Positions 57,597-64,000 of a stretch of DNA of 64,000 bases are shown in pieces. The stretch is taken from assembly GCA_017643385.1 (NCBI GenBank), contig JAEPNN010000008.1:164422-228421 (forward strand), given 5' to 3'. This DNA is from Dinoroseobacter sp. (GTDB lineage Bacteria > Pseudomonadota > Alphaproteobacteria > Rhodobacterales > Rhodobacteraceae). The notes beneath the pieces are model-generated. The model ran no database searches, was not told the origin of the DNA, and saw only the letters and a list, made by a program, of their open reading frames with translations. The number at the start of each line of letters is the position of its first letter. The first letter of the stretch is position 1. Position numbers and translations under genes: made by a program.

Positions 57597-58928
57597 CTAG
57601 ATCGTACGATTGCGCGCAAAAAGGAAGCGAACTCCCAATATAGACGGATCAAAGGGAGTTCGGAGCAGCACAGCCCTAAGCAAACGCAAATTCAGCAAAA
57701 TGATTCCGCCAGCAATGCTGAACGCTGCACCTACTGCACCAAAGATAGGGGTTATGATAGCCAAGCATAAAAGTGCGAGGGGTGCAGTTGTGAACATGAT
57801 CCGCATTGTGACAGTTTCATGGCCGGTCATATTAAGAACCACTCCCGCACTTCCGACCATCACATTGATCATATGGCCAAAGGAGAGAACGACCAAAACC
57901 CAATAAGAAGACACGAAGTCCTCATTCATGTATCCGAGAATCTCGTGGCCGAAGAACATGAAAAACAAAAACAAGAACGCAGAACTAGCAAAAAGGAACA
58001 CAGCCACCAATGAGAGTTTTTTTTGCGTGTCCTGGATGTCCTCCTTCGCCTGCCCCCGGGCAACCGACGGTCCAACAATCAGGTTCAAAGTCGATAGTAT
58101 AAAGGCAAGTAACTCTGCTAATCTGCTCGCTGCAAAATAGGAACCAGCATCCGCGATCGACAGAAAAGCACCTACTAGTATGACATCCAGCGTCCGGAAG
58201 GACACGCTGGCAACAGAGGTTAACCAAAGAGGAACGGTACTTCGTAACCAGTCGCGGAATGCATAGTCACGCGTTGGTGGCACGCCTTCTATAAACCGTC
58301 GTAGACGGTGGGTAACGATACTCTGCGAGATGACAAGCAATGTCAAAGTAACGCCTGAAACGATGAGAACGTGGGCCAGATTTAAAACTTCGGTTGCACC
58401 GCGCAATAAGAGGACTGCGCAAATACCAATTGTCAGAAGGCGCCATAGAACTTCTTTAGGAGCCAGAGCCCAGAAAACATTGCCATAGCTGCGCAGAATG
58501 CCGCTTAGTGTATCGTTGAAGGTGAACGCAGGGAAAATTAGCACTGCGGCGAATACATAAAAGTAGGGCTCGTTCGTAATGCCTTTGAATGCATACAAAA
58601 AGATTACGGTCCCAACCACGAAGATCAGAACAACGAACCCAACCGCGCCTAAATAGGCCCGCACGATCCCTTCGGCCAAGTCAACACGGTGTTGTGCGCG
58701 ATATATACCGAGAAATCGCACAACGGAGACATGTGTCCCGAGCCGAGCGCAAACTGCCAGGAAAGTCACGCCAGAAAGGATGAACATAAACTGACCAAAA
58801 TCGTCTGAACTGAGCCAACGCGCCAAACACAAGATCAACGCGTAGTTGGAAATGGCCGCCATCAAACGCAGAGCAAGAGCGATGCCGCCTTTGCGCAGGA
58901 AGATCCCTAGACGTTCAGGAGCGCTCAT
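57597..58928 (-). CDS. Wzx-like polysaccharide flippase
   Basis: 443 residues with about 12 hydrophobic segments, MATE/PST superfamily. It carries the N-terminal RKGGIALALRLMAAISNYAL and LARWLSSDDFGQFMFILS segments typical of oligosaccharide flippases, and LDVILVGAFLSIADAGSYFAASRLAEL. It moves lipid-linked repeat units to the periplasmic face. The start overlaps the Wzy-like stop by 4 bp (ATGA). Last gene of the minus-strand polysaccharide operon. Confidence 0.87.
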   Translation of the reverse strand: MSAPERLGIFLRKGGIALALRLMAAISNYALILCLARWLSSDDFGQFMFILSGVTFLAVCARLGTHVSVVRFLGIYRAQHRVDLAEGIVRAYLGAVGFVVLIFVVGTVIFLYAFKGITNEPYFYVFAAVLIFPAFTFNDTLSGILRSYGNVFWALAPKEVLWRLLTIGICAVLLLRGATEVLNLAHVLIVSGVTLTLLVISQSIVTHRLRRFIEGVPPTRDYAFRDWLRSTVPLWLTSVASVSFRTLDVILVGAFLSIADAGSYFAASRLAELLAFILSTLNLIVGPSVARGQAKEDIQDTQKKLSLVAVFLFASSAFLFLFFMFFGHEILGYMNEDFVSSYWVLVVLSFGHMINVMVGSAGVVLNMTGHETVTMRIMFTTAPLALLCLAIITPIFGAVGAAFSIAGGIILLNLRLLRAVLLRTPFDPSILGVRFLFARNRTI

Positions 58929-60247
58929 GCAGCTAGCTTGTGATTAAGAAAGTGTCCATTGCGCTCTGAAAGTAGTTTTTGATTCATCACACTTCCAAAG
59001 ACTGTAAGTAGTATCAAATAACCAACCTGGTTCTCCCGGAAGAGGACGAACTCGAACGGCGAACGAATTAAGCTCATAATCATCAGAAGGAAGAATAGAG
59101 ACGCCAATGGAATAGAAGGCGAAGTGTTTATCAGAACGCTGACCCATTTCAGGATGCACCAAAGCATCAATAGCAGCCCAACGAATCCGCTTCTTAGCAA
59201 CACCTCAATCGCCAAATTATGGCTGTGTGGGACATCCCAATAGTAAATCCCTTCGACATTTCCAAGAGAGGTGCCCCAAACCGAGTTCATTCCATAGCCT
59301 AGAACAGGGCGTTCAAGTATAAGTAGTCTCGCGTGTTCCCAGATCAGCGTTCGGCCTGACAAAGTACTGGTTTTATTAAATGCGTCTTGTATCAATCCCG
59401 CTAGATAAGGTGCCACGAGCAGACCTAAAACGATGACCGCTACACAAATTAGAAAGAATGATGCTCTCAGACTTGCCGTGCGCCGAAAAAAGAAAACCCA
59501 AAGAACATATATAGCGATTGCGCAGAGAAAAGCGCCGGTTTTTGCTGCTGAATCCGAAAGAGCCAAACCGGCTCCCGATACGACAAGAAGTAAAATGCGC
59601 TCCCGGAGCGGAACAACTGCTCCAACCGTCAAAGCGATACAGGCTCCGATCGAAGCAACTTCGCCATAGCGGTTCTTATGTGCAAATACGCCTTGAGGCA
59701 GGCCATTTAAGGAAGAATTCTCTCCTCTCAAGCTCATTGTACCAAGGGTAGGAATTAGAAATGTGTATACTAGGCTTGCTCCGAGGAGAACGATAAATGT
59801 GCGGCTCAGAGTTTTGGAAAGATCTTGTGGTTGGATGCTGCTCGCAAGCGCAGCAGCAATCGCCACAGTAAGCAAAGTTTGCGTGGCGTCAACCAGACTC
59901 AAACTTGGGCGAATGGCCCAAAATATGGAAGCCAGCCCAAAAAGAGATATTAGGAGGAAAGGGAAAAAGGAGCGCACAGCGTTTGTTCTCTGTGAACCTT
60001 GCATACGTAAGATAACTACGATGGCTCCCAGATAAATCGGAACATAAATAATTCCATTGACCAGTGTAGGAGACGGTACCGAAATATTCAGGTAGGTAGT
60101 TCCAAAAATTATCTGCTCAAAAAAAGCGCCGGACAGCACAACGATAGAAAGAGCGCCGTGCCAGCTGATGCGTGTCTGCGCGTTTGCGGCTCCAAAGCGC
60201 TCAAGGCTCAAGGAGCCCGGAGAACCAACTCCAACATGGCTAGCCAC
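58925..60247 (-). CDS. O-antigen ligase/polymerase (Wzy/WaaL family)
   Basis: 440 residues with about 11 hydrophobic segments. The large periplasmic loop carries the Wzy_C pattern: LSGRTLIWEHARLLILERPVLGYGMNSVW and DVPHSHNLAIEVLLRSGFVG, with the H-x-H-N motif. It polymerises or ligates repeat units. It overlaps both neighbours (8 bp with the sulfotransferase, 4 bp with the flippase). Polymerase is more likely than ligase given the adjacent flippase. Confidence 0.87.
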   Translation of the reverse strand: MASHVGVGSPGSLSLERFGAANAQTRISWHGALSIVVLSGAFFEQIIFGTTYLNISVPSPTLVNGIIYVPIYLGAIVVILRMQGSQRTNAVRSFFPFLLISLFGLASIFWAIRPSLSLVDATQTLLTVAIAAALASSIQPQDLSKTLSRTFIVLLGASLVYTFLIPTLGTMSLRGENSSLNGLPQGVFAHKNRYGEVASIGACIALTVGAVVPLRERILLLVVSGAGLALSDSAAKTGAFLCAIAIYVLWVFFFRRTASLRASFFLICVAVIVLGLLVAPYLAGLIQDAFNKTSTLSGRTLIWEHARLLILERPVLGYGMNSVWGTSLGNVEGIYYWDVPHSHNLAIEVLLRSGFVGLLLMLWCILKWVSVLINTSPSIPLASLFFLLMIMSLIRSPFEFVLFRENQVGYLILLTVFGSVMNQKLLSERNGHFLNHKLAA

Positions 60248-61109
60248 CGCGCAGGCTTTCGTAAATCAAGTAATTCACTTTTCGGATTGCTTCTTCAAAT
60301 CCAGTGTCCGTACCTTCAAAGGATGACCTCCGTACAATTTTACCTGCTTCAGGTTCTTTTTTCCACGTTTCTCGAGAGTTAACGATCTTGCTCATGACGG
60401 ATGAGCGATGCTTCAGGTGTTCGGCTGTTAGACAAATCCCAAGCTTCTGAGCCATTTCGATTGCTATCTTGTCTGGGGCAGCCACTAGACGATCATAGAA
60501 GACAAAAAGGTGCCCTTCATGGCCGCGATAGGTCGAGGAAATCTCTATATCCTTCTCCCACCGCGTGGCTGCCTCTTCATAACTGACCTTACGGCGCCAT
60601 TTTTGAGAGGCTTTGACAAGTGAGGGCATAACCTCATGGGCGTCTCGTAAAACATGGACAAAATGGACATCGATTCCTTGCTGTTTGAAGCTTCGCGTAA
60701 TTTCTGGAATGTAATACAGATGGCGTGGAGTTTTCTCTAATAGGATTCGTGCTTTTACCGCCTGTGTCGCTGCAATTAAGGTATCGCGGTAGGTATCGAC
60801 CAGTTTTACTTGAGAAAAGTAGGGGCGGATAGACGCTGGCTTTGGCATGTGCTTATTTGGCAGCGCGTTCTCTTGCCAAAACCGCTTGATGTTTCCACTA
60901 ATTGAGCGCCTTGGCAGACGTAGTTGGCCGCACTGGTATATGCCGGCCGAAAATATCTGGGTTTCCTGAAAAGAGGTGGCTCCAGGAACACAAGCGAGCA
61001 CGCTTTGGGTCAGTGTCGTACCTGATCGGGGGCATCCCACGATGAAAATCGCCTTGGATATCGCCTTATCCTGCCTATTGTGGGCTTGTGACAGTTTGGA
61101 AGCGGTCAT
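60240..61109 (-). CDS. sulfotransferase
   Basis: 289 residues. The 5'-phosphosulfate loop GCPRSGTTL lies at residues 25-33, and the 3'-phosphate site around HVLRDAHEVMPSLVKAS. Belongs to the Sulfotransfer_3-type family that moves sulfate from PAPS to a sugar hydroxyl. Its place within the polysaccharide operon (overlaps of 4 and 8 bp) suggests the polymer or its repeat unit is sulfated. The acceptor is unknown. Confidence 0.88.
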   Translation of the reverse strand: MTASKLSQAHNRQDKAISKAIFIVGCPRSGTTLTQSVLACVPGATSFQETQIFSAGIYQCGQLRLPRRSISGNIKRFWQENALPNKHMPKPASIRPYFSQVKLVDTYRDTLIAATQAVKARILLEKTPRHLYYIPEITRSFKQQGIDVHFVHVLRDAHEVMPSLVKASQKWRRKVSYEEAATRWEKDIEISSTYRGHEGHLFVFYDRLVAAPDKIAIEMAQKLGICLTAEHLKHRSSVMSKIVNSRETWKKEPEAGKIVRRSSFEGTDTGFEEAIRKVNYLIYESLRGG

Positions 61110-62425
61110 GAATTGTACACTTTAGACAACCTGACGCCAAGGGCCGGGCGCACGTGTTTGTAAGCCGCAATCAGCGGTTCAATACTATGACCCCAGTGCA
61201 AATCTCGTGTCAGTCTTTGATGTCCATAGCCTCCCATTGTCTCGCGCTGTTCCGGGGCGTCCAAAAGTTGCGCAATTTTTGCAGCAAAGTCTTCTGCATC
61301 ATTGGGCTTAGCGTATAGCGAGGCATCTTCGGCGCTGTGGCGTCCCTCGGTTACGTCATACTGCACGATGGGCTGCTTCATTGCCATATATTCCAGGATC
61401 TTGTTCATCGTCGACTTGTCATTCATCTCATTCACCCGGTCTGGGTTCACACAAATATCAGCGGTGGAAAGAACCTCCAGAAGATCGGCATCCGGCGCAC
61501 GACCTGTGAACTCGACATTGTCATCAAGTCCCATCTCGCTGCATAGCGCCTTAAAATGCGCCAAGGCTGGGCCTCCGCCGACTAGGGTGAATTGAACCTC
61601 GTCCGGCCCACGGTCATGTATCAAATGCTGTGCAGATTCCAACAGCAGATCTATACCTTCACCTTCCGCCATAACGCCGACATAACCGATATGGAAGCGT
61701 TTCCCTCGTTTCCAGTCTGGGTTCGCCGGCACTCTGCGCATGCGCGATAGGTCCGGACCGCTGCGTACAACGAATACGTCCTCTGCGCGCTTTCCACCAC
61801 GTTGGATCGCGATTGCCTTATAAGATTCATTTGTTGAAATAACGGTACTGGCCATCCAGAAATTTAGACGCTCAGAAATTTTTAGCATACGCCAGAAGAA
61901 GCCCCGCTTCCCAAATTTGGCCACGTAAAATTCTGGCACAATATCATGGTGATCGAAAATATACTTGGGTCCGAAAAGGCGAAACTGAGCGGCGATGAGA
62001 AAAACGAGATCGGGAGGATTGCACCCATGAACGGTGTCAAAGCCTTGCGTAAGGAATATCCGCCAGGCCAGTACGGTTTGCCAGAACAGAGCAGTCGCAT
62101 ATTCCTTGATATAAGAAATTTTGCCCGTTCCTTCATCATTTAGGGGATGGCGGTAGATGTGTATGCCATCCAGAGTTTCCCGGCGCTCAGGATGCTCTTT
62201 GGTCGCGGGACAGATGATCGAAACCTCGGCTCCCGCAGCATTGAGGGTCTGTGCTTCTAACCAAACCCTACGGTCAAAAGGTACCGGCAGGTTTTCAACA
62301 ATGATGAGAATTCGCCGTCCCTTCATTGCCTCGGGATCAATACCGAAGCGCTCCCCAAAAGCAGTCGGTGGTTTCGAATGCGATTTGTCGTCCGCTAGAT
62401 TGTCTTGAGGTGTTGGCGTATTCAT
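61106..62425 (-). CDS. glycosyltransferase family 4
   Basis: 439 residues, GT-B fold. The N-terminal domain begins RILIIVENLPVPFDRRVWLEA after a 35-residue polar leader, with IFDHHDIVPEFYVAKFGKRG typical of exopolysaccharide GT4 enzymes. The C-terminal domain has FHIGYVGVMAEGEGIDLLL, VEFTGRAPDADLLEVLSTADI and NKILEYMAMKQPIVQYD. It starts 6 bp after the AlgD-like stop and overlaps the sulfotransferase by 4 bp. Confidence 0.9.
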   Translation of the reverse strand: MNTPTPQDNLADDKSHSKPPTAFGERFGIDPEAMKGRRILIIVENLPVPFDRRVWLEAQTLNAAGAEVSIICPATKEHPERRETLDGIHIYRHPLNDEGTGKISYIKEYATALFWQTVLAWRIFLTQGFDTVHGCNPPDLVFLIAAQFRLFGPKYIFDHHDIVPEFYVAKFGKRGFFWRMLKISERLNFWMASTVISTNESYKAIAIQRGGKRAEDVFVVRSGPDLSRMRRVPANPDWKRGKRFHIGYVGVMAEGEGIDLLLESAQHLIHDRGPDEVQFTLVGGGPALAHFKALCSEMGLDDNVEFTGRAPDADLLEVLSTADICVNPDRVNEMNDKSTMNKILEYMAMKQPIVQYDVTEGRHSAEDASLYAKPNDAEDFAAKIAQLLDAPEQRETMGGYGHQRLTRDLHWGHSIEPLIAAYKHVRPALGVRLSKVYNS

Positions 62426-62431
62426 GTGTCA

Positions 62432-63703
62432 TCACTGGATTGAGTGGGTCGCGTAAACCGGGCTGTTCGCCAGAGTGAGTCTGTCGGCCGTTGCGTTACT
62501 TGCGATAACCAAATCCCATGTCCCTGCCTCTGCTTCCTCCTTGGAAATGAGCAGCTCTCCGATCGAGGGCAGTGCCGAATAGACATGGCTAAGATTCTGG
62601 CCTTTTAGCCTGCTTGGGTCGAGATGGGGATCAAAAACTTTTAAGTCGTGACCCAATTCCAGAAGCTTGCGGGCCAAGTCCACATTCGGGCTTTCGCGCA
62701 GATCGTCCGTATCGGCTTTGAAGGCAAGCCCAGCCATCAAAACCTGCGCAGAAGTGCTCTTTGGTAACCGTTTAAGGATCGCGTCGATCTGGTGGTTTTT
62801 ATGCGCTTCGTTCGAACGGATAAGGCTATCCACAAGATGCGTGTTGGCATTCACGTCATTGGCAATGAAGCTCAAAGCTCGAACATCCTTAGGCAGACAA
62901 GAGCCCCCGAATGCGCCCCCGGGGCGCGTATAATATGGAGAGATGTTCAGCTTCGTATCGGACACGAAGATTTCATGTACCTTCGAAGCTGAAACGCCAA
63001 GCTTTTCGCAAACGCGCCCGATCTCATTGGCAAAAGTTACTTTTACTGCATGCCAGGAATTATCGACAAATTTGGTGATCTCTGCTTCCTCATAACCCAC
63101 GGTGAAGATCGGAGCATCAATGTTCTGATGCAAATCTTCCATGATTTGAGAAGGCGCGGCATCGCGGGTTCCGACGACAATCTTTGGAGGATTAAAATAG
63201 TCATTTATCGCAGTGCCCTCTCGAAGAAACTCGGGATTGTAAACCAACGAGATGCGGTCCTGCCAATTTGACCCAACAATTTGAGCAAAGATCGGCGAAA
63301 TCAGATTGCGGGTTGTTCCCGGACGCATAGTGGAGCGAAATGATACGGTCAAAGTTCTAGTTTCGCAGGCCGCCATTTCTTGAGCAATCTGTCGGCTTAC
63401 ATCGGCCACAAAACGCATATCATGAGCCCCACTTGTGCTCGATGGCGTGCCAACACAGACGATCGCAAGTTCAGCACCCTCAAGCGCGTCGGAGATGCTT
63501 TTTGTAGCGCGCAAACATTTATTCGCAAGCGCTTTGTCCATCAGCTGTTGTAAGCCCAGTTCCTCGAACGGTGCGCGTCCATGAGCGATATCATCAATCT
63601 TGTCATCAGAAGGATCGACGCCAACAACTTCCCGGCCTTCGCTTGCAATACAGCAGGCGGCTGTAAATCCAACATACCCTAGGCCCAATATAGCTATTTT
63701 CAT
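62432..63703 (-). CDS. GDP-mannose 6-dehydrogenase-like nucleotide-sugar dehydrogenase (AlgD-like)
   Basis: 423 residues. NAD site ILGLGYVG; catalytic Cys269 in GGSCLPKDVRA; WHAVKVTFANEIG near residue 217 and KLNISPYYTRPGGAFGG near 251 resemble AlgD more than UDP-glucose dehydrogenases. It would oxidise GDP-mannose to GDP-mannuronate. The next gene upstream encodes an AlgA/ManC-type enzyme that makes GDP-mannose, which supports this substrate. A UDP-sugar substrate is the alternative. Confidence 0.85.
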   Translation of the reverse strand: MKIAILGLGYVGFTAACCIASEGREVVGVDPSDDKIDDIAHGRAPFEELGLQQLMDKALANKCLRATKSISDALEGAELAIVCVGTPSSTSGAHDMRFVADVSRQIAQEMAACETRTLTVSFRSTMRPGTTRNLISPIFAQIVGSNWQDRISLVYNPEFLREGTAINDYFNPPKIVVGTRDAAPSQIMEDLHQNIDAPIFTVGYEEAEITKFVDNSWHAVKVTFANEIGRVCEKLGVSASKVHEIFVSDTKLNISPYYTRPGGAFGGSCLPKDVRALSFIANDVNANTHLVDSLIRSNEAHKNHQIDAILKRLPKSTSAQVLMAGLAFKADTDDLRESPNVDLARKLLELGHDLKVFDPHLDPSRLKGQNLSHVYSALPSIGELLISKEEAEAGTWDLVIASNATADRLTLANSPVYATHSIQ

Positions 63704-63860
63704 GAAAGTTCCGATTTACTAATTACATTTTTTTTTCTGGCAGCTTAGACCCAGCCGAGGAGAAGTCCTACCGACAGGTTTTTGAGGGTTTGTCTAGATA
63801 CCGCAAAAAACAAATTCTTGTTATGGTTTGCGATATTGTCCCCAAACCAAGCTTCATTTC
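63704..63860. promoter_or_regulatory. spacer upstream of the AlgD-like gene
   Basis: 157 bp, AT-rich near the AlgD-like start with a T8 run (63728-63735). It may hold the promoter of the minus-strand polysaccharide operon or join it to the AlgA-type gene. No clear box or hairpin was found. Confidence 0.3.
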
Positions 63861-64000
63861 TCACCCCTTCGCCCCCTGCCCGCGGCTATAAACGTCCTCA
63901 TACCGCACGATGTCGTCCTCCCCGAGATACGTCCCCGTCTGCACCTCGATCAGCACCATTGGAACCTTGCCGGGGTTCTCCATCCGGTGCACTGCACCAA
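63861..64000 (-). CDS. mannose-1-phosphate guanylyltransferase / mannose-6-phosphate isomerase (AlgA/ManC-type), C-terminal part
   Basis: The last 46 codons of a gene that starts beyond the window. It ends [20 protein letters not shown], then [18 protein letters not shown], the cupin-type isomerase tail of type II PMI-GMP enzymes. These make mannose 6-phosphate and GDP-mannose. Its neighbour is an AlgD-like dehydrogenase, so the pair can supply GDP-mannuronate. Confidence 0.85.
   Translation of the reverse strand, partial: GAVHRMENPGKVPMVLIEVQTGTYLGEDDIVRYEDVYSRGQGAKG

Overview
The window looks like chromosomal DNA of an alphaproteobacterium of the Rhodobacterales (Roseobacter/Rhodobacteraceae group). 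This rests on an iscR-led suf operon, a CckA hybrid kinase with CtrA-type TTAA-N7-TTAA boxes in front of it, a GTTC-N7-GTTC (alphaproteobacterial LexA) box in front of recA, IalB, MAPEG and Yip1 proteins, and an lpxD-ACP-KAS lipid A cluster. No phage, CRISPR array or rRNA was seen. One tRNA gene (Arg, anticodon CCG) is present.

Positions 1-34.4 kb are dense housekeeping DNA: the end of an unknown gene and xerD; a CorC-type transporter; a HerA/DUF853 ATPase; ialB; the KAS-ACP-lpxD lipid A cluster; a Tat-exported L,D-transpeptidase divergent from a DUF882 peptidase; tRNA-Arg; and the suf operon (iscR, IscS-type desulfurase, sufB, YbjQ-like, sufC, sufD, two Yip1 proteins, sufS). Then come a monomeric and a homodimeric NADP-isocitrate dehydrogenase in tandem, recA-alaS-DUF1330, cckA, and guaB-rsmB.

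Positions 34.5-39.2 kb are a sugar-utilisation locus in decay. A TDT/TehA permease has a one-base frameshift in a homopolymer. The C-terminal stubs of a MalK/UgpC-type ATPase and a LacI-family regulator meet at one junction, as if the ABC transporter between them had been deleted. An apparently intact GH1 glucosidase and glucokinase follow. Positions 39.3-44.2 kb carry a trypsin-META secreted protein, a phospholipase D protein, a DUF900 lipase-like protein and an HdeD-like protein.

Positions 44.2-54.4 kb are accessory and low in gene density: a small membrane protein, a sigma-54 activator remnant, a divergent DUF4345/AraC pair, a compact five-gene operon of small proteins (MAPEG, DUF3764, cupin, SnoaL-like, membrane protein), a YeiH transporter, unknown small ORFs, an orphan terminator next to a tRNA-3'-end-like sequence, and a dead IS481 transposase with eight in-frame stops and no net frame change.

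Positions 54.4-64 kb hold a polysaccharide locus: glycosyltransferase and heparinase-family protein on the plus strand, and on the minus strand an AlgA/ManC-type enzyme (partial), an AlgD-like GDP-mannose dehydrogenase, a glycosyltransferase, a sulfotransferase, a Wzy-like ligase/polymerase and a Wzx-like flippase. Together they suggest a Wzy-dependent, uronic-acid-containing and possibly sulfated surface polysaccharide. The most interesting signals are the two CtrA boxes before cckA, the deletion scar at 36.1 kb, the five-gene operon, the 20-bp repeats between the two cell-wall genes, and the cysteine-poor IscR.
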